NCBI RefSeq assembly: GCF_049856295.1
Contig: NZ_JBNDMZ010000004.1
Span: 124,001-188,000 of the forward strand
Direction of reading: 5' to 3'
DNA length: 64,000 nucleotides
From: JB111 sp049856295
GTDB taxonomy: Bacteria; Actinomycetota; Actinomycetes; Actinomycetales; Actinomycetaceae
Every line of letters starts with the position of its first letter. Positions within the stretch are counted from its first letter, which is position 1. The position numbers and the translations under genes are program-made. This document shows, piece after piece, positions 56,746 to 64,000 of this stretch. The notes beneath the pieces were generated by a model. The model worked only from the letters and a program-made list of their open reading frames with translations, had not been told where the DNA came from and made no database searches.

Positions 56746-57132
56746 TCACATGGCGGAGGCGACGTCCGTATTGGCGAAGTCGTCGCCGACGAACAGCAGG
56801 GATTCCCCGGATGTGGCCGCAAGTGCGTACGAGAAGCAGTCACCCAGGTTGAGCCGCGCCGGCGATCCCGAGCCACGTCCGAAGCGCCGGTAGGCGAGGC
56901 GGGCCACCTCGGCGTCCCGCCGGTCGAACGGCACGAGCTCGATCCCGAGGGCGTCGACGAGGTCGTCCAGACGCTCCCCGCCGCCCGGCGCTCGCTGGTC
57001 CGCGACGATCGACGCCTCGAGCCACGTTGCCGTCGACATCCGGCAGGACCCTTCGACCACCACCCGGGCCACCTGTTCCCACCCCGGCTCCTGGCGGAGG
57101 ATGGCGATGAGCGCCGACGAGTCGACGATCAC
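56746..57132 (-). CDS. vapC: PIN-domain toxin, VapC-like (second copy)
   Basis: 128-residue PIN ribonuclease. Acidic residues: Asp4 (MIVDSSALIAILRQE), Glu39 in WLEASIV, Asp near 97 in GDCFSYALAA and Asp115/116 in VGDDF. The intact four-residue set and the length agree with VapC. Its start overlaps the stop of the upstream antitoxin gene by four bases (ATGA). Only distantly similar to the VapC at 5798. Confidence 0.87.
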   Translation of the reverse strand: MIVDSSALIAILRQEPGWEQVARVVVEGSCRMSTATWLEASIVADQRAPGGGERLDDLVDALGIELVPFDRRDAEVARLAYRRFGRGSGSPARLNLGDCFSYALAATSGESLLFVGDDFANTDVASAM

Positions 57133-57401
57133 CGCGGCAGTCCCGTTGCCGTGTCGTACAGGTCCTCGATCTCGGTCACCCGGTCCGCGCGGTCCGCCAT
57201 CGGGAGCGCGGCGTAGTCGGTGACGATCGACCGGACCCGGCGCATGCGTTCCTCCGTACGTGCGCGAGTCGGGTCCGCGCCGTGGAGCGCGAGCAGGTGC
57301 TCGAGCGCCTCCTCGATCGCGCTCGTCTGCGACTTGCCGGTCACCCGGGCGGCCTCGCGCGCGAGCGCGTGCACCCGCTCGTTCTTGATGTTGAGCCCCA
57401 T
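57129..57401 (-). CDS. vapB: VapB-type antitoxin (second copy)
   Basis: 90-residue protein of the Rv0623-like antitoxin family (PSK_trans_fac): MGLNIKNERVHALAREAARVTGKSQTSAIEEALEHLL is the DNA-binding part, with an acidic C-terminus that binds the toxin. Directly upstream of the overlapping VapC gene. ATG 57401 is immediately preceded by GGTAGATTCTACC, a palindrome (57404-57416 on the plus strand as GGTAGATTCTACC) that may be its operator. Confidence 0.87.
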   Translation of the reverse strand: MGLNIKNERVHALAREAARVTGKSQTSAIEEALEHLLALHGADPTRARTEERMRRVRSIVTDYAALPMADRADRVTEIEDLYDTATGLPR

Positions 57402-57466
57402 GGGTAGATTCTACCGTCCGACGTGTCTACCCATCTACCTTTCTCGGCGCCTGATCGGGTCGCCCA

Positions 57467-59011
57467 CTACTGCTCGGCGAGGAGCCCGACGCCGGCGTCG
57501 ACGATCGTCGTCGCCCGCATCTGGTCGACGGCCTCCTCGGACCGGGTCTGGACGACGAGCACGCGGCCGCTCCCCTCGTCGTCGTCGGCGGTCTCGAGGT
57601 AGAACGCGAAGGCGAGGACGCCCGGGGCCGAGCCACCCTTGAAGCCCTGGTAGCCCACCCCCTCGGGGATGCCCACGCCGGGGTTGTCCGAGAGGATCTC
57701 CCGCACGGGCTCGCCCGACTCGGTCCCCGCCCGCTGCTGGAGGAGCGCGTGGAGGGAGCAGATCTCGCCGCCGGTGAGCATCCAGCCGACGCCCTCGTCC
57801 CAGCGCGGCACGGTGACGGCCGTGGCCGCCACGTCGAGCTCGGCGGGCAGGGAGTCGAGCACGGCCTGGCGTTCCTCGGGCGTCGCGGCCGCCTCGTACT
57901 GCGCGCGGACGTCGTCCTCGACCTGCCAGCCCAGCTGGAAGAAGTCGCGCGTGCTCGGCACCGGCAGGACCCGGTCGGCGTCGAGCCCGGCCTCCTCGAC
58001 CACGCCCGCCACGCGCTCCTGGCCCACGGCGTCGAGGATGAGATCAGTGGCCGTGTTGTCGCTGATCGAGATCATCAGCCCGGCGGCCTCGCGCACCGTG
58101 ACCGTCGACCCGGCCTCGCGGTCCTGGAGGGTGCCGGACGGGAGGCTGCGCAGCTCGTCGGTGATCGTCAGCTCGTCGTCCCAGGAGATCTCGCCCGCCT
58201 CGACGGCGTCGACCAGCCCCGCAAGCACGATCAGCTTGAACACCGAGCCGCTGGGCGCGGGCACACCGCCCTCCTCGACACCCGCGGTCGTGTGCTCGAT
58301 CGTGCACTGCCCGTCCTCGACCGTGCCGACGACGACCTGCGTCTCCCCACCGAGCTCGGTCAGGCTCTCGTCGAGGTCCTCCCAGGCACCGAGCTCGGGG
58401 GCCTCGCCCGCGGTGTCGGGGACGAACTGGAGGCCCTCGATGAGGCCGTCCTCGCCGACGAACACGGTCATCACCAGGGGGCCCGCGGCGGAGTCGAGCC
58501 GGAGCTCGGCGCCGGCCATGTCGCCGAGCTGCTCGGCGGCCGCGGTGACCGTGTAGGGGGCTCCGGTGCGGAGCTGGGCGAACACGCCGGTGTACTGGTC
58601 GGCGGGCACCTGGGCGAGCATCTCCTCGGAGAACCGCTCCTCGACCTCGCTCTCCTCCGGGCCCTCCGCGTCCGCCTCGAGCTGGGCGAGCACCCACTCG
58701 ACGTGCTCGAGGAGCTCGGGGTCGGTGAGGTGGTCCGCGGGGTCGACGGCCTCGGCGGCGCCGTCGGAGGCCGTCTCGCCGTCGGAGGCGGACTCACCCC
58801 CGGTGGGGCTCTCGCCCGACGACGACTCGGCTCCCTCGCTCGGGCTCCCGGTCTGCGAGGAGGACTCCGTCGCCGCCCCGCCGTCGTCCGGGTCGTCGTC
58901 CCCGCCGGAGCAGCCGGCGAGGACGAGCGCGAGCGCGACCCCGACGGCGGGCGCGGTGCGGCGGGCGAGGGAGGAGCGGCTGCTGCGACGCGAGGGAGTC
59001 ATCTCGCCCAT
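57467..59011 (-). CDS. Lipoprotein serine hydrolase, class A beta-lactamase-like (ORF12/LpqF type)
   Basis: 514-residue exported lipoprotein. Lipobox LVLAGC with Cys34, then a Ser/Gly/Glu-rich linker (35-90), an N-terminal helper domain (about 91-205) and a class A beta-lactamase-like domain. Ser257 and Lys260 form the SxxK motif (GSVFKL); SDN is at 318-320; the third motif is KGGS rather than KTG. The N-terminal domain plus lactamase fold resembles Streptomyces ORF12 and mycobacterial LpqF, which are not beta-lactamases but esterase-like. ATG 59011 or 59002 are both possible. Confidence 0.82.
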   Translation of the reverse strand: MGEMTPSRRSSRSSLARRTAPAVGVALALVLAGCSGGDDDPDDGGAATESSSQTGSPSEGAESSSGESPTGGESASDGETASDGAAEAVDPADHLTDPELLEHVEWVLAQLEADAEGPEESEVEERFSEEMLAQVPADQYTGVFAQLRTGAPYTVTAAAEQLGDMAGAELRLDSAAGPLVMTVFVGEDGLIEGLQFVPDTAGEAPELGAWEDLDESLTELGGETQVVVGTVEDGQCTIEHTTAGVEEGGVPAPSGSVFKLIVLAGLVDAVEAGEISWDDELTITDELRSLPSGTLQDREAGSTVTVREAAGLMISISDNTATDLILDAVGQERVAGVVEEAGLDADRVLPVPSTRDFFQLGWQVEDDVRAQYEAAATPEERQAVLDSLPAELDVAATAVTVPRWDEGVGWMLTGGEICSLHALLQQRAGTESGEPVREILSDNPGVGIPEGVGYQGFKGGSAPGVLAFAFYLETADDDEGSGRVLVVQTRSEEAVDQMRATTIVDAGVGLLAEQ

Positions 59012-59079
59012 TCTGGCAGGGGCACGGATCCCGGGCTCGGGAACGCCGCCTGCGCGGGAGTCTGCGTGGCCGTCCGTCC

Positions 59080-59418
59080 TCAGGCGCCGGCTCCGGAGGC
59101 GATGCCCTTGCCACCCTGCTCGGGCGAGTCCTTGCGGCCCGCCACGTAGTGGAAGATCGTCCAGCAGAGGATCCCGACCATCACGCCGCCACAGACGACG
59201 TTACCGAGCGTGACGGGGAGGAGGTTGTCGACGACCAGCGCACCGCAGGTGAGATCGCCGAACGCGGCCTGGCGCCACGTCCCGCCGGCGTGGACCAGTC
59301 CGACGATCGTCGGTGCGCCGACGAAGTTGGCCACGTGGAAGACGAACCCGAGGGCGATGTACCCACCGGCGGTCAGGCCGAGCAGGAAGGACTTCAGCGG
59401 CCGGCCGGTGCCGGTCAC
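59080..59418 (-). CDS. Miniature FNT-channel-like membrane protein (internal deletion)
   Basis: 112-residue protein made of only the two ends of a formate/nitrite transporter (family length about 260-290). Residues 8-30 (KSFLLGLTAGGYIALGF) match the first FNT helix. The rest matches the end of the family: FVFHVANF corresponds to the GFEHxxAN motif, and VVDNLLPVTLGNVVCGGVMVG is the conserved last segment. Helices 2-5a are missing in frame. GTG 59418 has a weak ribosome-binding site and lies 12 bp after the HMA-like gene's stop. Either a decayed remnant or a reduced membrane protein working with the molybdoenzyme. Confidence 0.75.
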   Translation of the reverse strand: MTGTGRPLKSFLLGLTAGGYIALGFVFHVANFVGAPTIVGLVHAGGTWRQAAFGDLTCGALVVDNLLPVTLGNVVCGGVMVGILCWTIFHYVAGRKDSPEQGGKGIASGAGA

Positions 59419-59430
59419 CGCCGACCGGCG

Positions 59431-59649
59431 TCAGATGACGGAGTAGTCACCGGCCGCACGCAGGGCGCGGTCGATGACGTCCGGGTCGAGCACGACGTCG
59501 TCCTTGTGCTTGAGGATGATCTGCGACCCCTGTTCCTCGATCTCCGCCGAGAACCCGCCGACCCCGGCCACCTTGTACATCGCGGCGCGGACGGCGAGCA
59601 CGTCCCCGTTCGTCCGCATGCCGTCGACGGCGAATGTCGTACTGATCAA
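59431..59649 (-). CDS. HMA-like small protein without metal-binding cysteines
   Basis: 72-residue protein with the beta-alpha-beta-beta-alpha-beta pattern of heavy-metal-associated (HMA) domains: TTFAVDGMRTNGDVLAVRAAMYKVAGVGGFSAEIEE, then DPDVIDRALRAAGDYSV. The GMxCxxC metal loop reads GMRTNGD, with no Cys anywhere in the protein, so copper-type binding is lost. TTG 59649 is preceded by a strong GAGGGGGAG ribosome-binding site. It lies 15 bp after the Mo enzyme's stop and is followed by the mini-FNT gene, forming one operon. Role unknown. Confidence 0.7.
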   Translation of the reverse strand: MISTTFAVDGMRTNGDVLAVRAAMYKVAGVGGFSAEIEEQGSQIILKHKDDVVLDPDVIDRALRAAGDYSVI

Positions 59650-59664
59650 CTGCTCCCCCTCGAT

Positions 59665-61185
59665 CTAGATCACCCCGTTGAACGCCTGCATGGCGCCGTC
59701 CTCGCGGGTGCCGCCGCGGCCGTCACCGTACTCGGCGTAGTCACGGATCCACTCGACGCTCCGGACCCACTTGACCATCTTGTACCCGTGGTTGGACTCC
59801 ACGCGCAGACGCAGCGGGGCCCCGAGGTGGATGTCGAGCGGTCGGCCGTTGCGCTCGTAGGCGAGGATCGTGTTGGCCTCCTCGAGCATCTTCATGTCGA
59901 GCACCGTGTAGAACGGCTCGCGCGGCCGGTGGTCCCACATCTCCTGGGCGAGACCGTGCGAGGTGATCAACACGTAGCTCGCCCCCTCGGGCCGGGGGCC
60001 GAGCCGGTCGAGGACGTCGGTCAGCCTGACCCCCGCCCACCTCGAGGTGGCCGACCAGCCCTGCATGCAGGTGTGGACCGCGACGTACTCGGTCCTCGGC
60101 ATGGCCTTGAGCTCGTCGAGGCTGAGCTCGATCGAGGTGCCGTCGAGGGCGTTGCCGACCTCGAGGCGCCAGTCCTGCCAGTCGGTGTCCCTGTGGTGCA
60201 GCCACTCGGGCGACTCGTCCTCGGTCGGCGGCAGACCGTTCGTCCAGTGAAACTCGGACAGGTCCTCGTCGGTGTAGGTCGTCTGCTTGTGCATCCGGGG
60301 CTTCATCCAGCCGAGGAACAGCTTCCGCGCGGGCTCGGTGAGGGTGACGAGGATCTTCTGGGTGAGCGGCCGATCGATGAGCGAGGCGTAGCTGAGACCG
60401 ATCCAGAAGGCGAACACGAGAACGATCGTGATGATGACGGTCGTGAATGCCTGGGCGTACCGGGTGGTGTCGGTGACGCCGAAGACCATGTGCGGCAGGT
60501 TGTACTCCGGGTGCACGAGGAACACGAGCCCGACGTGCATGACGATGAAGATCGTCATGAAGACCATGGCGATGAAGTGCAGCGACCGCGCACCCTGGTG
60601 GCCGCCGAACAGCTTGACGTACCAGGGGAACCTCGAGCGGATCGCCGGGGCCATCGCGAGTCCGCTGAGGATGAGGAACGGTGCGAGCAGGAAGATGACG
60701 GCCGTGTAGCCGAGCATCTGCAAGGAGTCGTAGGGCGAGAAGTGCTCGATCCCGGGCACACCCAGGCCGAGGTAGACCTTGAGCGACTCCCAGGCCTCGG
60801 GGAACACGTCCCACGACGTCGGGATGATCCGTCGCCACAGGCCCGTGCCGAACAGCAGAGCGACGTAGACGATCCCGTTGAGCACCCAGAGCATGACGCC
60901 GAGACCGTGGAAGTGCCGGCCGAGCCCGATGTTCTTCCGGCCGGGCAGCCCGAACACCGGGCTCATGCTCCGCTCGTCCATGAGCGAGGTGTAGACGCCC
61001 TCCTCCTTCGGGAGCTCCTGCCGGGTGAACTTCAGCCACTCCGTGCCAGGTTTGCTGTCGTTCCGCCACCACAGGCGCGGCAGCGAGGAGAGCATCTCCC
61101 ACCCGCTGCGCAGGAGAATGCCGATGAGCACGAAGTTGAGGAGATGGGTGGCGCGCAGCCACAGGGGAAAGTTGGGGTCCTCCAC
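59665..61185 (-). CDS. Cytochrome b561-type membrane domain fused to sulfite-oxidase-fold molybdopterin oxidoreductase
   Basis: 506-residue fusion. Residues about 5-250 hold five or more membrane helices with His residues placed as in di-haem cytochrome b561 proteins (ATHLLNFVLIGILLR, RHFHGLGVMLWVL, RSLHFIAMVFMTIFIVMHVG). From about 315 to the end is a sulfite oxidase-type Mo domain; the molybdenum-ligating Cys is Cys373 in VHTCMQGWSATSRW, and LGAPLRLRVESNHGYKMVKW is the usual C-terminal block. Electrons could pass between a soluble substrate and the quinone pool. GTG 61185 is preceded by GGAGGAAC; the longer frame upstream lacks support. First gene of the operon with HMA-like and mini-FNT genes. 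Confidence 0.85.
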   Translation of the reverse strand: MEDPNFPLWLRATHLLNFVLIGILLRSGWEMLSSLPRLWWRNDSKPGTEWLKFTRQELPKEEGVYTSLMDERSMSPVFGLPGRKNIGLGRHFHGLGVMLWVLNGIVYVALLFGTGLWRRIIPTSWDVFPEAWESLKVYLGLGVPGIEHFSPYDSLQMLGYTAVIFLLAPFLILSGLAMAPAIRSRFPWYVKLFGGHQGARSLHFIAMVFMTIFIVMHVGLVFLVHPEYNLPHMVFGVTDTTRYAQAFTTVIITIVLVFAFWIGLSYASLIDRPLTQKILVTLTEPARKLFLGWMKPRMHKQTTYTDEDLSEFHWTNGLPPTEDESPEWLHHRDTDWQDWRLEVGNALDGTSIELSLDELKAMPRTEYVAVHTCMQGWSATSRWAGVRLTDVLDRLGPRPEGASYVLITSHGLAQEMWDHRPREPFYTVLDMKMLEEANTILAYERNGRPLDIHLGAPLRLRVESNHGYKMVKWVRSVEWIRDYAEYGDGRGGTREDGAMQAFNGVI

Positions 61186-61420
61186 TGGTTCCTCCGACGA
61201 CGATGAGCAGGTGCGGGGGCCCGTCCCACTGTATCGAGCAATTCCCGAAAAGGAATGGCGAAAATGCGGGAAAAGTCCGGAACCATGCATTTCTCGGACA
61301 CATTGCTGAAACTGGGTCGGGGCATTGTCCCAATAGTCCGATTCCAGGTCGTCCGTCTCCGCGGCACCAGTTTCCGAATGATCCGGGTGCGGGTCGGTCG
61401 TCTCCGGATCTGCGCGCCGG
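61186..61420. other. AT-enriched upstream region of the molybdoenzyme operon
   Basis: 235-bp gap downstream of TetR and upstream of the molybdoenzyme operon. It is markedly less GC-rich than its surroundings (61230-61345). A short inverted repeat ATTCC-N6-GGAAT lies near 61240-61256. It probably holds the operon promoter; I could not place -35/-10 boxes confidently. Confidence 0.5.
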
Positions 61421-62149
61421 TCAGGTGCGACCGGTCGGTGCTCGACCGGCCGGGCCGTCAAGGAGCGCAGCCACCTGCTCGTGGAGCATCGGCAGCTCGC
61501 GACCTGCGTCGACCTGTCCGCCGGCGACCCCGGCGGCGAAACCGTCGAGCAGGAGCAGCACCCAGGTCGTGAGGCGGTCGGCCGGGACGTCCACGCGCAC
61601 GGCCCCGGCCCGCTGGGCGCGCGACATCCGCTCCCCCAGCAGCTCGCGGGTGACGCGTTCGTCCGCCTCGAGTGCCGCCACGATCGTCGGGCGGTGCGTC
61701 AGCGCGCCGACGGCACGCACGAACCCGGACGCGCGGGGGTCAGCGAGGTCTTCTGCGGCGTGGTCGACGAAGCCGAGGACGGTTCCACGCGGTGAGGCTC
61801 CGGCACCACTGCTGCGCGACGCGTGCCCCGAACCTGCGCCGCGGCTTCTCGTCGTGCCGCCCGCCCCGGCGCCGGGCACGCTCGCCGCGCGGGCCGAATC
61901 CTCCGGGTTGTCGTCGTCGAGGGAGGCGAACAGCTCCCGCGTCTCCTCGGTACCGAGCTCGACGATCGCCACCACGAGCGCGTCCTTGGTCGCGAAGTGG
62001 TGGAAGAAGGTGCCCGAGCCGACACCGGCGATGCGACAGATGTCGGCGGTGGTCGCGGCAGCACCCCGCTCGGCGAACGCGGTGAGGCCTGCGTCGATGA
62101 GCTGGAGGCGCCGGGCGCGGCGCAGCTCGGGGTCGACGGGGCGGGCCAT
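61421..62149 (-). CDS. TetR-family transcriptional regulator
   Basis: 242-residue repressor. The N-terminal helix-turn-helix is visible (RLQLIDAGLTAFAERGAAATTADICRIAGVGSGTFFHHFATKDAL). The middle (about 85-120) is a Gly/Ser/Ala-rich loop longer than usual, and the C-terminus would bind an effector. Divergent from the membrane protein gene at 62196 with a 26-bp operator between. ATG 62149. Confidence 0.88.
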   Translation of the reverse strand: MARPVDPELRRARRLQLIDAGLTAFAERGAAATTADICRIAGVGSGTFFHHFATKDALVVAIVELGTEETRELFASLDDDNPEDSARAASVPGAGAGGTTRSRGAGSGHASRSSGAGASPRGTVLGFVDHAAEDLADPRASGFVRAVGALTHRPTIVAALEADERVTRELLGERMSRAQRAGAVRVDVPADRLTTWVLLLLDGFAAGVAGGQVDAGRELPMLHEQVAALLDGPAGRAPTGRT

Positions 62150-62161
62150 GCCCCCACCCTA

Positions 62162-62187
62162 GTTAATGGAGTGCCCACTCTGCTAAC
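62162..62187. promoter_or_regulatory. TetR-type operator
   Basis: Symmetry: GTTA (62162-62165), N3, GAGTG (62169-62173), CC, CACTC (62176-62180), N3, TAAC (62184-62187). Perfect arms outside the N3 segments. It lies between the divergent starts at 62149 and 62196, so it would control both. Confidence 0.75.
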
Positions 62188-62195
62188 GTCGCGGC

Positions 62196-63314
62196 ATGCT
62201 CCCGCTCCGGCAGCGCGCCGCCTCGATCGTCCTCGTCGCGCTCGCCGCACCGGTCTGCGCGGAGATGCTCCAGGCCTACCTGGCCGCGACCGGCGATCCC
62301 GGTGAGCTCGCGTTCGCCACCGTGTTCCTCGCACCGCTGTACGGCGGGGCGGCGCTGCTGATCCGGGACCTCGCCGTGCGGACGGGGCGGGGCTGGGCCG
62401 GCATCCTCCTGCTCGCCGCCGCGTTCGGGCTCGCGATGACGGGGGTGATCGACCTGTCGATGTTCGCCGGGGACCGCCCCGACGTGTCCTACTGGGACGA
62501 GCTGCGCGAGCCGACGATGATCGCCCCGCTCGGGTTCAGCGCGTACGCCACCCTGGTCTGGGTCCTCGGGCACGTGAGCATGAGCGTCGGGGCGCCGCTG
62601 GCGATCCACCGCGCGCTCGCCCCGCGTCACGAGGGGCGGCCCCTGCTCGGCCGGTTCGGGACGGTGGTCGCGGTCGCCGCGTGGGTCGCGGTCGCCGTGG
62701 CGATCCACTCGGACGGCCGGGACATGTACGGGTACGCGCCGTCGATCGGCCAGGTGGTCGGCGTGCTCGCGGGGGTCGCGGCACTCGTCGCGCTCGCGAT
62801 GTCGCCGGCAGGGCGGCCGCTGCGGGCGCGGGGCAGGGGGTCGGCCCGAGAGGTCGGCTCCCGCGGCAGCGAGGTCGAGCAGGGCGAGCGCCACCCGGCG
62901 GTAGCGCGCCCGGTCAGGACCTGGGTGATCGTGCTCGCGGGGATTCTCGGCAAGGTGCTGCTCGACCTCACGCCGCCCGCGTGGGGCGGGTTCGCGTTCG
63001 TGGTCGCGGTGGTCGTCGTCGCTGCGTGGCTCCTCGCCCGGGTGTCCACCCGGCGCCGGTGGGGCGCGCGCGAGGGCGGGATCCTCGGGGCGTCGCTCGT
63101 CGTCGGCGGGGTGCTCGTCGGCATGCTCGCCCCGTTGCCCGGCGGGGTGACGATGGGCGCGAAGATCGCGCAGAGCGTGGTGCTCCTCGGGGCGGCGATC
63201 GGCGTGCTCGCGGTCGTGCTGCGGCGGGAGCGGCCACGGGCGGCGACACCTCCGACAACTTCCGTCGACAGACATTCGGCCGACGAGAATGTCAGTGAAG
63301 TGCCCCTCGAGTGA
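62196..63314 (+). CDS. Polytopic membrane protein of unknown function
   Basis: 372-residue protein with about ten hydrophobic segments (opening SIVLVALAAPVCAEMLQAYLAATGD, then AGILLLAAAFGLAM and others) and a basic C-terminus ending in PPTTSVDRHSADENVSE. No family recognised. The nearby TetR gene is divergent and shares the operator, suggesting it is the regulated target, for example a drug- or lipid-related exporter. ATG 62196. Confidence 0.75.
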   Translation: MLPLRQRAASIVLVALAAPVCAEMLQAYLAATGDPGELAFATVFLAPLYGGAALLIRDLAVRTGRGWAGILLLAAAFGLAMTGVIDLSMFAGDRPDVSYWDELREPTMIAPLGFSAYATLVWVLGHVSMSVGAPLAIHRALAPRHEGRPLLGRFGTVVAVAAWVAVAVAIHSDGRDMYGYAPSIGQVVGVLAGVAALVALAMSPAGRPLRARGRGSAREVGSRGSEVEQGERHPAVARPVRTWVIVLAGILGKVLLDLTPPAWGGFAFVVAVVVVAAWLLARVSTRRRWGAREGGILGASLVVGGVLVGMLAPLPGGVTMGAKIAQSVVLLGAAIGVLAVVLRRERPRAATPPTTSVDRHSADENVSEVPLE

Positions 63315-63432
63315 CATTGTTCCCGGAGGCGGCGGACAGCACCCGGGGGTCAGCACCCCGTACCCCGGTAGGGGCGCGAATGGCTCTGGCGGGTGACGCG
63401 GCGCACCGATCCGCGTCCTTAGCGTCACCGCC

Positions 63433-64000
63433 ATGACGACGACGATCCCGCTCCGGCCGGTCCCCGCCACCTCCCGGCCCGCCGCGATGCCGCTGCCCGA
63501 ACCCCGCGCGATCACGCCGGCGCTCCGCACCGCCGCGCCGGCCCTGCTCCGCTCCATCCCTCGCAACGCCGACCCCGACTTCCCGTACGCCCCGCTCGCC
63601 TACACGCCGCGCACGGTCGAGGGGCACAAGCTGCTCGCCCTCGACCCGCCGGGCGGCCCGCGGGTCGTCGAGGTGTTCGGCGACCTCGTCACCGCCGACC
63701 ACATCGTGGTGATGGTGCCGGGCAACGGCCACCACCAGGGCAACTACTTCCGCGCCCGCGGCCCGCTGGCCCTGCGCTCGCGGGCCCAGCTCATGCTCGC
63801 CACGACGGCGGGGATCGACCCGGAGGCGCGAGTCGCCGTCGTCGCGTGGGTGGGGTACCGGACCGCCCCGGACCTGCGCGCCTCGTTCGCCATCCGCTAC
63901 GCCCGCGAGGGCGCCGGCGACCTCGCACGCCTCACCCACTACCTGCCACGCTCGGCGCACCTCACCGTGGTCGGCCACTCGTACGGCACCACCGTCACCG
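63433..64000 (+). CDS. Alpha/beta hydrolase (DUF1023-like), 3' end outside window
   Basis: At least 189 residues visible, no stop before the window ends. The reading begins MTTTIPLRPVPATSRPAAMP (disordered), and the core has VVMVPGNGHHQGNYF near residue 92, AVVAWVGYRTAPDLRASFAIRYA near 137 and the nucleophile elbow TVVGHSYGT (GxSxG) near 179. This is the pattern of actinobacterial DUF1023-type alpha/beta hydrolases. The GC-rich frame on the opposite strand is its shadow. ATG 63433 chosen. Confidence 0.8.
   Translation, partial: MTTTIPLRPVPATSRPAAMPLPEPRAITPALRTAAPALLRSIPRNADPDFPYAPLAYTPRTVEGHKLLALDPPGGPRVVEVFGDLVTADHIVVMVPGNGHHQGNYFRARGPLALRSRAQLMLATTAGIDPEARVAVVAWVGYRTAPDLRASFAIRYAREGAGDLARLTHYLPRSAHLTVVGHSYGTTVT

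Noticed and set aside
59665..61461. Longer start of the molybdoenzyme at 61461
   Set aside because: The extra 92 codons run through the AT-richer promoter region and have non-coding composition; GTG 61185 has GGAGGA upstream.
63292..63978. Minus-strand 228-residue open frame at the right end
   Set aside because: Antisense to the hydrolase whose plus-strand frame shows GxSxG and has an open end at the window edge.

Overview
The window is about 64 kb of very GC-rich chromosomal DNA with dense genes, many GTG and some TTG starts, and SWIM-SNF2, GlgX, EctABC, FUSC and CDP-alcohol phosphotransferase genes. This suggests an actinobacterium, probably of the order Micrococcales; the genus cannot be fixed from sequence reading alone. 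I see no rRNA, tRNA, insertion sequence, prophage or CRISPR array. It reads as ordinary chromosome, cut through a gene at each end (a DUF3052-like protein on the left, an alpha/beta hydrolase on the right).

Layout. 0-7 kb: UDP-sugar synthesis (UTP-glucose-1-phosphate uridylyltransferase), an AI-2E-family membrane protein, an aldo/keto reductase, a pyridoxal-type kinase and a VapBC toxin-antitoxin pair. 7-14.2 kb: a large SWIM/SNF2 helicase, an MFS exporter, an HdeD-like protein and an NRAMP-family transporter with altered metal-site motifs. 14.4-16.8 kb: a solitary EctC-like cupin facing a two-gene operon that matches the L-2-aminothiazoline-4-carboxylate to L-cysteine route. 16.9-22.9 kb: glycogen debranching enzyme, DEAD-box RNA helicase and a two-domain VOC protein, separated by minisatellite-like repeats. 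23.1-25.9 kb: an operon of 3-oxoacid CoA-transferase A and B plus thiolase. 25.9-30.6 kb: a divergent SRPBCC/TetR pair with a duplicated palindromic operator, a DnaQ-TerB-like-BRCT protein and a BCCT osmolyte transporter. 30.7-38.9 kb: TauE/SafE exporter, a ThDP enzyme divergent from a Rid-like protein and a metal-dependent cyclase/hydrolase, then DCC, HAD, SRPBCC, aldo/keto reductase and a membrane protein. 39-43.3 kb: XRE/DUF2975 pair, the ectABC ectoine operon (no ectD), and trans-aconitate methyltransferase. 43.4-53.3 kb: small redox, acetyltransferase, lipid and regulatory genes. 53.4-59 kb: FUSC protein, serine hydrolases and a second VapBC. 59.1-61.2 kb: an unusual operon of a cytochrome b561-molybdopterin oxidoreductase fusion, a cysteine-free HMA-like protein and a miniature FNT-channel-like protein. 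61.4-64 kb: a divergent TetR/membrane protein pair and the truncated hydrolase.

How the genes work together. Osmoadaptation is the clearest theme: ectABC makes ectoine, the BCCT carrier would import betaine-type solutes, and the solitary EctC homologue may act on a related substrate. Several small regulator-target pairs carry readable operators (TetR/SRPBCC, ArsR/SRPBCC, TetR/membrane protein, the DUF2975/XRE promoter). The best candidates for undescribed biology are the molybdoenzyme/HMA-like/mini-FNT operon, the solitary EctC, the putative L-cysteine-forming operon next to it, and the ThDP/Rid/cyclase divergon. All functions are inferred by reading motifs; no database search was possible.
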